Origin: Micromonospora narathiwatensis
GTDB lineage: Bacteria; Actinomycetota; Actinomycetes; Mycobacteriales; Micromonosporaceae
DNA length: 64,000 bases
Assembly (NCBI RefSeq): GCF_900089605.1
Contig: NZ_LT594324.1
Location: 6,386,001 to 6,450,000, forward strand
Reading direction: 5' to 3'
Below are positions 1-8,663 of this stretch, in pieces. The position numbers and the translations under genes are program-made. The notes beneath the pieces are model-generated. The model was given only the letters and a program-made list of their open reading frames with translations, searched no databases and was not told the DNA's origin. The stretch's first letter is position 1; every line of letters begins with the position of its first letter.

Positions 1-190
1 CTGTCCCGAGTTGGAGATCGAGCTGGTCAACGGCCTGCGCGGCGCGACCGGGCCGGGGCGCGGCGGACGTGGGCTGGACGGCATGCGGGAGCGGGTGCTG
101 CTGCTCGGTGGGTGGCTCACCGCCGGCCCGGACGGTGAGCGGTGGCGGGTCCGGGCGTCGCTGCCGGTGCCGAGGGGGGAGACCGGGTGA
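1..190 (+). CDS. Sensor histidine kinase, C-terminal end (partial)
   Basis: This is the last 62 codons of a kinase whose body lies upstream of the window. The visible peptide carries the G2-type box of a HATPase_c domain (GRGGRGLDGMRERV), the form typical of NarL-partner HisKA_3 kinases, followed by a short beta-rich tail. Its TGA (188-190) overlaps the GTG start of the response regulator by 4 nt, so the two are translationally coupled and form one two-component system. The input signal cannot be judged because the sensor half is missing. Confidence 0.88.
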   Translation, partial: CPELEIELVNGLRGATGPGRGGRGLDGMRERVLLLGGWLTAGPDGERWRVRASLPVPRGETG

Positions 191-837
191 GCATCGACGT
201 GCTGATCGTCGACGACGACGAGCTGATCCGGGTGGGGCTGCGGGCGATCGTCGACGCCCAGCCGGACCTGCGGGTCGTCGGCGAGGCGGCGGACGGGGCG
301 GAGGTGCCGCCGCTGGTGGCGAAGCTGCGTCCCCGGGTGGTGCTGATGGACGTCCGGATGCCCGCCATCGACGGCATTCAGGCCACCCGGCGGCTGCTCG
401 CCGCCCGCGCCGACCCGCCCCGGGTCCTGGTGATCACCACGTTCGCCAACGACGAGTACGTCTACGACGCGTTGCGCGCCGGGGCCAGCGGCTTCCTGCT
501 GAAACGGGCCCGCCCGAGCGAGGTGGTGGAGGCGATCCGGGTGGTGGCGGCCGGCGAGTCGCTGCTCTTCCCGGCGGCGATCCGGCAGCTCGTCGGGGCG
601 TACGGGGGCCGGGGCGGGGACGGGCTGCGCTCGGCGCGGCTCACCGAGCGGGAGGCCGAGGTGCTGCGGCTGATGGCCACCGGGCTGTCCAACACCGAGA
701 TCGCCGGGCAGCTGGTCGTCGGGGCGGAGACGGTGAAGACGCACGTCGGGAACGTGCTGGCCAAGCTCGGCGTACGGGACCGGACCCAGGCGGTGATCGC
801 CGCGTACGAGTCCGGGTTCGTGGTGCCGAGCGGCTGA
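187..837 (+). CDS. NarL/FixJ-family response regulator
   Basis: The 216-residue product has an N-terminal receiver domain (acidic triad D9-D11, phospho-acceptor D55 in LMDVRMP, conserved lysine in GFLLKRA near residue 105) and a C-terminal LuxR-type helix-turn-helix starting at LTEREAEVLRLMATG. It is a DNA-binding regulator phosphorylated by the kinase that ends just upstream. I place the start at GTG 187 because it overlaps the kinase stop (GTGA) and gives the usual VSIDVLIVDDD beginning; an in-frame ATG at 142 would add a non-homologous 15-residue tail. Targets are unknown. Confidence 0.93.
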   Translation: MSIDVLIVDDDELIRVGLRAIVDAQPDLRVVGEAADGAEVPPLVAKLRPRVVLMDVRMPAIDGIQATRRLLAARADPPRVLVITTFANDEYVYDALRAGASGFLLKRARPSEVVEAIRVVAAGESLLFPAAIRQLVGAYGGRGGDGLRSARLTEREAEVLRLMATGLSNTEIAGQLVVGAETVKTHVGNVLAKLGVRDRTQAVIAAYESGFVVPSG

Positions 838-933
838 CCGGCCGCCCGGCGGCCCTGGCCCGGCCTCCGGCGCCGGGGCCCGGTGGCGTCCCCGTGCGGT
901 TGCGAAGACGGGCGAGGGGGCACTCGACCGCGC

Positions 934-947
934 TAGCGTGTGTCGGG
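934..947 (+). promoter_or_regulatory. Leaderless promoter of the MoxR gene
   Basis: TAGCGT (934-939) lies 7 nt before GTG 947, the geometry of a -10 box feeding a leaderless transcript. It supports GTG 947 over the in-frame GTG at 938. Confidence 0.6.
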
Positions 948-2413
948 TGACTGCGCCCAACCAGGTTCCCCCGGTCCCGCCCGCCGACCTGCCCGGCACG
1001 CTCGGCGCGCTGCGGGCGTCCGGCCACCACTACCGCACGGTCAAGCAGGAGATCCGCGACAACCTCCTGGCCCGGATGCGCTCCGGCGAGGAGCGCTTCC
1101 CCGGCATCGTGGGCTACGCCGACACGGTGCTGCCCGAGGTCGAGCGGGCGCTGCTCGCCGGCCACGACATGGTGCTGCTCGGCGAGCGGGGCCAGGGCAA
1201 GACCCGGCTGATCCGCTCGCTGGGCGGGTTGCTCGACGAGTGGACCCCGGTCATCCCGGGCTCGGTGCTCAACGAGCACCCGATGCACCCGCTCACCCCC
1301 GCCTCCCGGGCGCTGGTCGACGAGCGCGGCGACGGGCTGCCGATCGGCTGGCTGCACCGGTCGATGCGGTACGGCGAGAAGCTGGCCACCCCGGACACCA
1401 GCGTCGGTGACCTGATCGGCGACGTCGACCCGGTCCGGCTCGCCCAGGGGCGTACGCTCGGCGACCCGGAGACGATCCACTTCGGGCTGGTGCCCCGGAC
1501 CAACCGGGGCATCTTCGCCGTCAACGAGCTGCCCGACCTGGCCGAACGGATCCAGGTGGCGCTGCTCAACGTGCTGGAGGAACGGGACATCCAGGTGCGG
1601 GGCTACCAGCTGCGACTGCCGCTGGATCTGCTGCTGGTGGCCAGCGCCAACCCGGAGGACTACACCAACCGCGGCCGGATCATCACCCCGTTGAAGGACC
1701 GGTTCGGCGCGGAGATCCGTACCCACTACCCGGTCGAGCTGGAGCTGGAGCTGGCGCTGATCCGCCAGGAGGCCGACCTGGTCGCGCAGGTGCCGGAGCA
1801 TGTGCTGGAGGTGCTCGCGCGGTTCGCCCGCGCGGTGCGGGAGTCGCCGTCGGTGGACCCGCGTTCGGGGGTCTCCGCCCGGTTCGGCATCGCCGCCGCG
1901 GAGACCGTCGCCGCCGCCGCGCTGCGCCGCTCGGGCCTGCTCGCCGGTGCCGCCGCGGCGGCGGCCGGCGGCCCGCCCCGGCTCGACGAGGCCGCTGTCG
2001 CCCGGGTCGGCGACGCGGTGTCGGTGACCTCGACCCTGCGAGGGAAGGTGGAGTTCGAGAGCGGCGAGGAGGGGCGGGAGATCGAGATCCTGGCCCACCT
2101 GCTGCGGACCGCCACCGCCGAGACGTTCCGGGACCGGCTGGCCGGGCTGGACCTGTCCGGGTTCACCGCGCTGGTCGCCGAGGGCGAGGTGATCGAGACC
2201 GGCGAACTGGTCTCCTCGGCCGAGCTGCTGCGCCAGGTCGGCACCGTTCCCGGGCTGGCCAAGGTGCTCGACCGGCTGGGCCTGGGTGACGCGCCCGGCC
2301 CGGAGGAGGCCGCCGCCGGGGTCGAGTTCGTGCTGGAGGGGCTGCACCTGACCCGCCGGCTGGGCAAGGACGTCACCGATTCCGGGCGCACCGTCTACGG
2401 CGGCCGGGGCTGA
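947..2413 (+). CDS. MoxR-type AAA+ ATPase (magnesium chelatase I-like)
   Basis: The 488-residue product is an AAA+ ATPase with a Walker A (GERGQGKT, around residue 80), a Walker B-like GIFAVNELPDL and sensor-1 SANPED. The family is related to BchI and RavA and acts as a chaperone-like remodeller with a VWA-domain partner. That partner is the next gene, 2 nt downstream, so they form an operon comparable in layout to RavA-ViaA or BchI-BchD. The chelatase itself is unlikely since no tetrapyrrole genes are nearby; the substrate is unknown. The Walker B carries N-E rather than the usual D-E. Start chosen at GTG 947, which sits 7 nt after a TAGCGT box. Confidence 0.88.
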   Translation: MTAPNQVPPVPPADLPGTLGALRASGHHYRTVKQEIRDNLLARMRSGEERFPGIVGYADTVLPEVERALLAGHDMVLLGERGQGKTRLIRSLGGLLDEWTPVIPGSVLNEHPMHPLTPASRALVDERGDGLPIGWLHRSMRYGEKLATPDTSVGDLIGDVDPVRLAQGRTLGDPETIHFGLVPRTNRGIFAVNELPDLAERIQVALLNVLEERDIQVRGYQLRLPLDLLLVASANPEDYTNRGRIITPLKDRFGAEIRTHYPVELELELALIRQEADLVAQVPEHVLEVLARFARAVRESPSVDPRSGVSARFGIAAAETVAAAALRRSGLLAGAAAAAAGGPPRLDEAAVARVGDAVSVTSTLRGKVEFESGEEGREIEILAHLLRTATAETFRDRLAGLDLSGFTALVAEGEVIETGELVSSAELLRQVGTVPGLAKVLDRLGLGDAPGPEEAAAGVEFVLEGLHLTRRLGKDVTDSGRTVYGGRG

Positions 2414-2415
2414 CC

Positions 2416-4359
2416 GTGGCCGGCAACCGGTTCCGGTACGGGCAGTGGCGCGGCGGGCCCGACCCGCTGGCCCCGCCGTACGACGTACGGGCCGCGGTGG
2501 ACGCGGTCGGCGCGGAGGTCCTCGCGGGCGGCAGCCTGCGGGAGGCGCTGCGCGACCTGCTGCGGCGCGGCCCGCAGGCGCGCGGCGGCCTCGACGAGCT
2601 GGCCGCCCGGGCCCGGCGGCTGCGCCGGGAGGCGCTGCGGCGGGGCGACCTGGACGGCGCGGTGACCCGGGCCCGGGCGCTGCTCGACCAGGCCCTGGCC
2701 GCCGAGCGGGAGGAGCTGCGCGGCCGGGACGGCGACGAGGCGCGCTTCGCCGAGGCGGTGCTGGACAACCTGCCCCGCTCGACCGCCCGTGCCGTGGAGG
2801 AGCTGTCCGGGTACGACTGGGTCAGCGACGAGGCCCGGGTCACGTACCAGCGGATCCTGGACGGGCTGCGCGGCGAGGTGCTGGAGCAGCGCTTCGCCGG
2901 GCTGCGGGACGCGGCGCGGGCCGCTGCCGACCCGGCCGTCCAGCGGCAGCTCGCCGAGATGATGCGTGACCTCAACGACCTGCTGGACCGGCACGCCCGG
3001 TCCGAGGACACCACCGACGCGTTCGCCGAGTTCATGCGCCGGCACGGGGAGTTCTTCCCCGAGCGGCCGAAGGACGTCGACGAACTGGTCGACGTGCTGG
3101 CCCGGCGGGCGGCGGCCGGGGAGCGGCTGATGCGGTCGCTGTCGGACCGGCAGCGCGAGGAACTGGCCGGGCTGATGCGCCAGTCCCTCGGCGACCGGTT
3201 GACCGGGGAGCTGACGCAGCTCGACGCCCAGCTGCGGGCGCTGCGCCCCGACCTGAACTGGCAGCGCGGTGAGCGGATGCGCGGCGACCGGCCGCTCGGC
3301 TACGGCGAGGCGGCCGGGGCGCTCGGTGAGCTGGCCGAGCTGGACGAGCTGCTCGACCAGCTCGACCAGGACCATCCGGGGGCCACCCTGGACGACGTGG
3401 ACGTCGACGCGGTGGCCCGGACGCTGGGCCGGGACGCCGCCGACGACGTACGCCGGCTTCAGGAGCTGGAGCGGGAGCTGCGCCGGCAGGGTTGGGTGAC
3501 CCGGGACGCCGACGGGTTGACGTTGAGCCCGAAGGCGCTGCGCCGCCTCGCCGGCACCGCGCTGCGGCGGGTCTTCGCCGACCTGACCGCCGGCCCGCGC
3601 GGGCAGCACGACCTGCGCTCGGCGGGTGCCGCCGGCGAGGTCAGCGGCGCGTCCCGACCGTGGGAGTACGGCGACGAGCAGCCCCTGGACGTGGTGCGTA
3701 CCCTCACCCGGGCGGTGCGCCGGGCCGGTCCCGGGGTGCCGGTGCAGCTCGCGGTCGAGGACTTCGAGGTGGTGGAGACCGAGCGACGGGCTTCGGCGGC
3801 GGTGGCGCTCTGCGTGGACCTGTCGTATTCGATGATCTCGCAGGGGCGGTGGGGGCCGATGAAGCAGACGGCGCTGGCGCTGTCGCATCTGATGGCGACC
3901 CGGTTCCCGCAGGACGCGTTGCAGATCGTCGGGTTCGGCCGGGAGGCGATGCCGCTGACCCAGCAGGAGTTGGCGGCGGTGGAGCCGGACCTGCGGCAGG
4001 GCACCAACCTGCAGCACGCGCTGCGGCTGGCCGGCCGGCATCTGCGCCGGCACCCGGGCGCCGAGCCGGTGGTGCTGGTGGTGACCGACGGCGAGCCGAC
4101 CGCCCATCTTGACCCGGAGGACGGGGAGGCCCACTTCCACTGGCCGCCGCTGCCGGAGACCATCGAGGCGACCGTCCGCGAGGTGGACAGGCTGACCCGG
4201 TACGGGGCGACGCTGAACCTCTTCATGCTGGGTGACGACCCGGGCCTGCGCCGATTCGTCGACGCGGTGGCCCGTCGCTGCAAGGGTCGGGTCTTCACCC
4301 CCGACCTCGACGACCTCGGCGAGTACGTCGTCTCCGACTACCTCCGCTCCCGTTCCTGA
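2416..4359 (+). CDS. VWA-domain protein, partner of the MoxR ATPase
   Basis: The 647-residue protein has a long charged, helical N-terminal two thirds and a C-terminal von Willebrand factor A domain. The MIDAS motif DxSxS is intact (VDLSYSM, about residue 463) and the later VVTDGEP supplies the distal metal ligands. Proteins of this shape (CoxE/BchD/ViaA-like) dock on MoxR ATPases and recruit substrate. It begins at GTG 2416, two nt after the ATPase stop, so it is co-translated with it. No transmembrane segment or signal peptide is visible, so the complex should be cytoplasmic. Confidence 0.87.
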   Translation: MAGNRFRYGQWRGGPDPLAPPYDVRAAVDAVGAEVLAGGSLREALRDLLRRGPQARGGLDELAARARRLRREALRRGDLDGAVTRARALLDQALAAEREELRGRDGDEARFAEAVLDNLPRSTARAVEELSGYDWVSDEARVTYQRILDGLRGEVLEQRFAGLRDAARAAADPAVQRQLAEMMRDLNDLLDRHARSEDTTDAFAEFMRRHGEFFPERPKDVDELVDVLARRAAAGERLMRSLSDRQREELAGLMRQSLGDRLTGELTQLDAQLRALRPDLNWQRGERMRGDRPLGYGEAAGALGELAELDELLDQLDQDHPGATLDDVDVDAVARTLGRDAADDVRRLQELERELRRQGWVTRDADGLTLSPKALRRLAGTALRRVFADLTAGPRGQHDLRSAGAAGEVSGASRPWEYGDEQPLDVVRTLTRAVRRAGPGVPVQLAVEDFEVVETERRASAAVALCVDLSYSMISQGRWGPMKQTALALSHLMATRFPQDALQIVGFGREAMPLTQQELAAVEPDLRQGTNLQHALRLAGRHLRRHPGAEPVVLVVTDGEPTAHLDPEDGEAHFHWPPLPETIEATVREVDRLTRYGATLNLFMLGDDPGLRRFVDAVARRCKGRVFTPDLDDLGEYVVSDYLRSRS

Positions 4360-4381
4360 GCTTGCCTCGGCCATCGAGTTG

Positions 4382-4414
4382 TGGCACCCCCTCATCCGGG
4401 TGAATCGGGTGCCA
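4382..4414. terminator. Inverted repeat after the MoxR-VWA operon
   Basis: TGGCACCC (4382-4389) is repeated inverted as GGGTGCCA (4407-4414) with a 17-nt spacer, between the VWA gene and the DinB-like gene. It may be a weak terminator or an operator of the downstream gene; there is no T-tract. Confidence 0.35.
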
Positions 4415-4456
4415 TAACTGCCTGTTCGACGCCCGTGGGCGGGGTTGGATGCGGGC

Positions 4457-4942
4457 ATGGACGGGGTGGACGCCGGGAGGTTGCGGCTGGCGTACGAGGC
4501 GGTGCTCGCGGAGTTGGACGCGGGCGGGTTCGGCCCGCCGGGAGACGGTGAGCTGAGCGCCGAGCAGATCGTCGCGCACCTGGCGGCCAACGACGAGCTG
4601 ATGAGCGAGGCGACGGAGGCGGTGCTGGCCGGCTCGCCGTTCGCGTACTACGACCTGGAGACCATCCACCGACCGCAGCTCGACGCGCTGGTCTCCGAGT
4701 GCGGCGGGCTGGACGGGCTGTCCGCGCTGCTGCGGGCCACCAGTCAGAAATTGTGTGTGCTCGCCGATCGGCTCGGGCCGGCCGCGGAGACCCCGGTCGA
4801 CACCGTGCTGCGGGAGGGCTTCGACCTGGACGTTGACGAGTCCCTGCCCTGGGGCCGTGCCCTCGACCTGCACACCCGCATCCACCTCCCCATGCACCTG
4901 ACCCAACTCCGCGCCCTCCGCCCCCACCCCCACCCCGCCTAG
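4457..4942 (+). CDS. DinB-like / maleylpyruvate isomerase-type family protein
   Basis: The 161-residue product has the four-helix look of the DinB superfamily: an early helix with AEQIVAHLAANDELM and a late HTRIHLPMHLTQL segment with spaced histidines that could bind a metal. In actinobacteria such proteins are often mycothiol-dependent enzymes, but no reaction can be assigned here. ATG 4457 is preferred over the upstream TTG 4445. The C terminus runs into a proline/histidine stretch encoded by the start of a C-rich tract, suggesting the tract has eroded or extended the coding end. Confidence 0.6.
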   Translation: MDGVDAGRLRLAYEAVLAELDAGGFGPPGDGELSAEQIVAHLAANDELMSEATEAVLAGSPFAYYDLETIHRPQLDALVSECGGLDGLSALLRATSQKLCVLADRLGPAAETPVDTVLREGFDLDVDESLPWGRALDLHTRIHLPMHLTQLRALRPHPHPA

Positions 4943-5133
4943 CCCCCTACCCCACCCCCACCCCCACCCCCCCACCCCCTCCCCCACCCCGGCGATCTTG
5001 CACTTGTGGTCGCCGAGAAGCGGTGCAAAGGGGACAAACAGGGGACCCGAAGTGCAAGATCGCGGAACGGAGAGGGAGGGAGGGGAGGGGGAGGGGAGGG
5101 GGAGGGGGAGGGAGGGACGGGGGTGGGGGAGGG
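4943..5133. repeat. C-rich/G-rich intergenic element with perfect 14-bp inverted repeat
   Basis: About 45 nt of C runs interrupted by A or T (from 4943) are followed by GCGATCTTGCACTT (4992-5005), a 44-nt spacer, its perfect inverse AAGTGCAAGATCGC (5050-5063), and about 65 nt of G runs interrupted by A. The flanking C-rich and G-rich tracts are themselves complementary, so the whole segment could fold into one very long hairpin, or the G strand into quadruplexes. It lies between two convergent genes, where it could stop transcription from both sides. The core resembles dispersed intergenic repeats of actinomycetes. Confidence 0.75.
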
Positions 5134-6111
5134 TCAGTGGGGGTGGGGGCGGAAGGTGTGGCGGTAGGTGGTTGGGGGGACGCCGAGGCGGTGGTGGAAG
5201 TGCTGGCGCAGGGCGGCGGCGGTGCCGAAGCCGGCGTGGCGGGCGACCTGGTCGACGGTCAGGTCGGTGGTCTCCAGCAGTAGTCGGGCGTGATCGGTGC
5301 GCTGCTGGAGCAGCCACTGCGCCGGGCTGAGCCCGGTCTCGGAACGGAAGTGCCGGGTGAAGGTGCGTACGCTCATCCGGGCGTGCGCGGCCAGGTCGCG
5401 CAGGGCGACCGGCTCGTGCAGCCGCTGCCGGGCCCACTCGCGGGTGGCGGCGGTGCCGGTGGCCGTCGCGCGGGGGACCGGGCGCTCGATGTACTGGGCC
5501 TGGCCGCCGTCGCGCCACGGTGGCACGACGCAGCGCCGGGCGGACCGGTTGGCGACCGTGCTGCCGTGGTCGGTGCGGATGACGTGCAGGCAGAGGTCGA
5601 TGCCGGCGGCCACCCCGGCCGAGGTGAGCACCCCGTCGGAGTCGACGAACAACACGTCCGGGTCGAGGTCGACGGCCGGGTGCAGCCGGCGGAAGCGGTC
5701 CGCGTACGCCCAGTGGGTGGTGGCTCGGCGGCCGTCGAGCAGGCCGGCGGCGGCCAGCACGAAGGCGCCCGTGCAGATCGACATGATCCGGGCGCCCCGT
5801 TCGTGCGCCGCGCGTAGTGCGGCCGTGACGTCGGGGTCCACCGTCCCGTCGACCATCGGTGGGCCGTCGTGGATGCCGGGGACGATCACCGTGTCGGCGG
5901 TGCCGGTCAGCTCCAGGCCGTGCTCGGGCAGCACCTGGAAGCCGGCGGTGCTGCGTACCGGGCGCCCGCCGGGGGTGCAGACCTCGACGGCGTACAGCGC
6001 TGCCCGGTCGTCGTCGCGGGCGGTGCCGAAGACCTGGGACGGGGTGCCCAGATCGAGGCCGACCACGCAGTCGAGGGCGAGCACCGCGATCCGGTGCGGG
6101 ACAACGGTCAT
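5134..6111 (-). CDS. GlxA family transcriptional regulator (DJ-1/PfpI + AraC HTH)
   Basis: The 325-residue product has an N-terminal DJ-1/PfpI-like domain (IAVLALDCVVGLDLGTPSQVFG onset, later ARIMSICTGAFVLAAAGLLDGRRATTHW with the nucleophile-elbow cysteine region) and a C-terminal AraC-type double helix-turn-helix (MSVRTFTRHFRSETG, then VARHAGFGTAAALRQHFHHR). This is the GlxA family of one-component regulators. It is divergent from an MFS transporter gene about 70 bp away, which is its most likely target. Start set at ATG 6111 to match the short N terminus of the family; ATG 6129 is an in-frame alternative. Confidence 0.9.
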   Translation of the reverse strand: MTVVPHRIAVLALDCVVGLDLGTPSQVFGTARDDDRAALYAVEVCTPGGRPVRSTAGFQVLPEHGLELTGTADTVIVPGIHDGPPMVDGTVDPDVTAALRAAHERGARIMSICTGAFVLAAAGLLDGRRATTHWAYADRFRRLHPAVDLDPDVLFVDSDGVLTSAGVAAGIDLCLHVIRTDHGSTVANRSARRCVVPPWRDGGQAQYIERPVPRATATGTAATREWARQRLHEPVALRDLAAHARMSVRTFTRHFRSETGLSPAQWLLQQRTDHARLLLETTDLTVDQVARHAGFGTAAALRQHFHHRLGVPPTTYRHTFRPHPH

Positions 6112-6181
6112 GGCCCGATTATTGCGCATGATGGCTTTCCGGCCACTCGTCGTGCCGGGCAACGCCTCCGAGACTCGGTGG

Positions 6182-7477
6182 GTGACCCGACACCGCCTCC
6201 ACCCGGCCTGGCTCGTGGCCGCCGTCGCCTTCGTCGCGCTGGTCGGCGCGGCCGGCTTCCGCGCCACGCCCAGCGTGCTGCTGCACCCACTGCACGCCGA
6301 GTTCGGCTGGCCGTTGGCGACCATCTCCGCCGCCGTCTCGGTCAACCTGATGCTCTACGGGCTGACCGCACCGTTCGCCGCCGCGCTGATGGACCGGTTC
6401 GGCATCCGCCGGGTGGTGGCCGGCGCGCTGGCGCTGGTCGCGCTCGGCAGCGGGCTGACCGTCGGGATGACCACGAGCTGGCAGCTGATCCTCTGCTGGG
6501 GCGTCCTGGTCGGGCTGGGCACCGGGTCGATGGCGCTGGCGTTCGTGGCGACGGTGACCGGGCGCTGGTTCGTCCGCCGCCGGGGCCTGGTCACCGGGGT
6601 ACTCACCGCGGGTGGGGCGGCCGGGCAGCTGGTCTTCCTTCCGCTGCTCGCCGTGCTGGTGCGCGACCACGGCTGGCGGGTGGCGGCACTGGTCGTCGCC
6701 GGCGCCGCGCTGGCGGTCGTACCCCTGGTGGTCTGGCTGCTGCGCGAGCACCCGGCGGATCTCGGCCTGCCGGCCTACGGCGCGACCGAGGTGGTGCCCG
6801 CGACGCCGCCGGCGGGCGGGGCGGCGGCCGGGGCGGTCGGCGCGCTCTCTGCCGCCGCGCGGACCCGGCCGTTCTGGCTGCTCGCCGGGGGTTTCGCGAT
6901 CTGCGGCGCGACCACCAACGGTCTGGTCGGCACCCACTTCGTGCCGGCCGCACACGACCACGGCATGCCGGAGACGACCGCCGCGGGGCTGCTCGCCCTG
7001 GTCGGCATCTTCGACATCGTCGGTACGGTGGCCTCCGGCTGGCTCACCGACCGGGTGGACAGCCGACTGCTCCTCGGCGCCTACTACGCGCTGCGCGGCG
7101 CGTCGCTGCTGGTGCTGCCCAGCCTCTTCGCCGGCAGCACCGAGCCCAGCATGCTGGTCTTCGTCGTCTTCTACGGCCTGGACTGGGTGGCCACCGTGCC
7201 GCCGACCGTGGCGCTGTGCCGGGAGCACTTCGGCGCGTCCGGCGCGGTGGTGTTCGGCTGGGTGTTCGCCGCCCACCAGGTCGGCGCGGCGGTGGCGGCG
7301 ACCGGTGCCGGGCTGGTCCGCGACCAACTCGGCGAGTACACCCTGGCCTGGTACGTGGCCGGCGCGTTGTCGATCGGCGCGGCCGGGCTCTCCCTGCTGC
7401 TGCGCCGCCGCGGCGGCGAGGCGCCGGTCGCGCTGCCCGTCACGGTCGGCCGCCGAGCCTGGAGCTACCGGGGCTGA
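6182..7477 (+). CDS. MFS transporter
   Basis: The 431-residue product has about twelve hydrophobic segments and the loop 2-3 signature region (LMDRFGIRRVV) of the major facilitator superfamily, with a second-half copy (WLTDRVDSRLLL). It is closest in feel to oxalate/formate-antiporter-like or monocarboxylate-type MFS proteins, but the substrate cannot be read. GTG 6182 is chosen because the first membrane helix begins 9 residues later; ATG 6128/6131 are in-frame alternatives overlapping the promoter space of the divergent GlxA-type regulator, which probably controls it. Confidence 0.85.
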   Translation: MTRHRLHPAWLVAAVAFVALVGAAGFRATPSVLLHPLHAEFGWPLATISAAVSVNLMLYGLTAPFAAALMDRFGIRRVVAGALALVALGSGLTVGMTTSWQLILCWGVLVGLGTGSMALAFVATVTGRWFVRRRGLVTGVLTAGGAAGQLVFLPLLAVLVRDHGWRVAALVVAGAALAVVPLVVWLLREHPADLGLPAYGATEVVPATPPAGGAAAGAVGALSAAARTRPFWLLAGGFAICGATTNGLVGTHFVPAAHDHGMPETTAAGLLALVGIFDIVGTVASGWLTDRVDSRLLLGAYYALRGASLLVLPSLFAGSTEPSMLVFVVFYGLDWVATVPPTVALCREHFGASGAVVFGWVFAAHQVGAAVAATGAGLVRDQLGEYTLAWYVAGALSIGAAGLSLLLRRRGGEAPVALPVTVGRRAWSYRG

Positions 7478-7485
7478 GCCGCCAG

Positions 7486-7546
7486 CCCGGCGGGCCCGGG
7501 CCGAGCCGACCGCCGGTCGAGCGGTCGGCCGGGTGGGCCCGCCGGG
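7486..7546. terminator. Bidirectional terminator hairpin
   Basis: CCCGGCGGGCCC (7486-7497) pairs perfectly with GGGCCCGCCGGG (7535-7546), and a smaller hairpin GACCGC/GCGGTC sits in the loop. It lies between the convergent MFS and ricin-lectin genes. Confidence 0.65.
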
Positions 7547-7555
7547 GTCGTGCGG

Positions 7556-8281
7556 TCAGCCGAGCGCCCACTGCTGCTCGGCAGCGCCGGTGCACGGTGC
7601 CTGCTCAAGTGGGGCGCCGGGATCGGTGCCGGCGCCGGCGACCTGGGCGCACTTGCCGCTGTGCACGGCGACCAGCAGCACCGGGCCGGCGCCGGCCGGG
7701 GCGAGCCGCCACTGCTGGTTGACCTGCCCGTTGCAGGACCACTGCTGCACGGCCGTGCCGTCGTCGGCGCTCTGCCCGTAGACGTCCAGGCACTTGCCGC
7801 TGGCCGCGTTGACCAGGGTGAAGACGTCGCCGTCGACCGGCGTGGCCACCCACTGCTGCTCCGGGCCGCCGGTGCAGTCGGCCAGCGCCGCCCGTGCGCC
7901 CTCGGGGTCGTCGCCGGTCACCCCGACGCAGCGTCCGGAGGGCACCCCACGGAAGACCGTGGGTCCGCCCGCGGGGGGTGGCGGGGCGGCGGCTGTGGTC
8001 GGCTCGGCCGTCGGCGACGGTGGCGCCTCCGTGGTGGGCGTCACGTCCGTGGCGGGCTCGGCCTCGCTCGACTCGCCCGCCGGGCTCGACACGGCCGCGG
8101 GCACCACCGGCTGGTCGTCGCTGCCGATGCGGAGCACGCCGCTGACGAAGAACACCCCGACGAGTACGCCGACCACGGCGACGCCCAGCGCGATCCGCAT
8201 CAACGGGTCCTGCGGCAGGCGCGGGCGGAACCCCCGGGTGCCGTAGACGGTGCCGGTCGGGTCGGTGCGTTGCTCGGACAT
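7556..8281 (-). CDS. Membrane-anchored ricin B-type lectin (RICIN) domain protein
   Basis: The 241-residue product has a short cytoplasmic N terminus, one transmembrane helix (IALGVAVVGVLVGVFFVSGVL, about 29-49), a Pro/Thr/Ala-rich linker, and a C-terminal beta-trefoil with repeated QQW motifs (EQQWVAT, VQQWSC, NQQWRL, EQQWALG) and paired cysteines. It is expected to display a carbohydrate-binding domain outside the membrane. ATG 8281 (MSEQRT) is chosen over ATG 8305. It stands alone, convergent with the MFS gene. Confidence 0.82.
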   Translation of the reverse strand: MSEQRTDPTGTVYGTRGFRPRLPQDPLMRIALGVAVVGVLVGVFFVSGVLRIGSDDQPVVPAAVSSPAGESSEAEPATDVTPTTEAPPSPTAEPTTAAAPPPPAGGPTVFRGVPSGRCVGVTGDDPEGARAALADCTGGPEQQWVATPVDGDVFTLVNAASGKCLDVYGQSADDGTAVQQWSCNGQVNQQWRLAPAGAGPVLLVAVHSGKCAQVAGAGTDPGAPLEQAPCTGAAEQQWALG

Positions 8282-8339
8282 GGGGGCATCCTGACCCACG
8301 GCCACCGCCGATGGCCAGCCGCCCCGATGTGAGCGTGAC

Positions 8340-8623
<284 letters not shown>

Positions 8624-8624
<1 letters not shown>

Positions 8625-8637
8625 GCCCACCACGCTA
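8624..8637 (-). promoter_or_regulatory. Leaderless promoter of the DUF427 gene
   Basis: TAGCGT on the minus strand (8637-8632) precedes ATG 8624 by 7 nt. Confidence 0.6.
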
Positions 8638-8663
8638 GGCGGGTGCGGTCGAACCGGCCAGGC

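Noticed and set aside
641..2347. Very long open frames antisense to the MoxR, VWA, FtsX and other genes
   Set aside because: They mirror high-GC third-position bias of the real genes, have low-complexity Arg/Pro/Gly composition and no recognisable domain.
947..4359. Cobalt/magnesium chelatase function for the MoxR-VWA pair
   Set aside because: The ATPase/VWA similarity is generic and there are no tetrapyrrole or cobalamin genes around.
4943..5133. CRISPR-like or tandem array in the C/G-rich region
   Set aside because: The runs are irregular homopolymer tracts without unit repeats and spacers of constant length.
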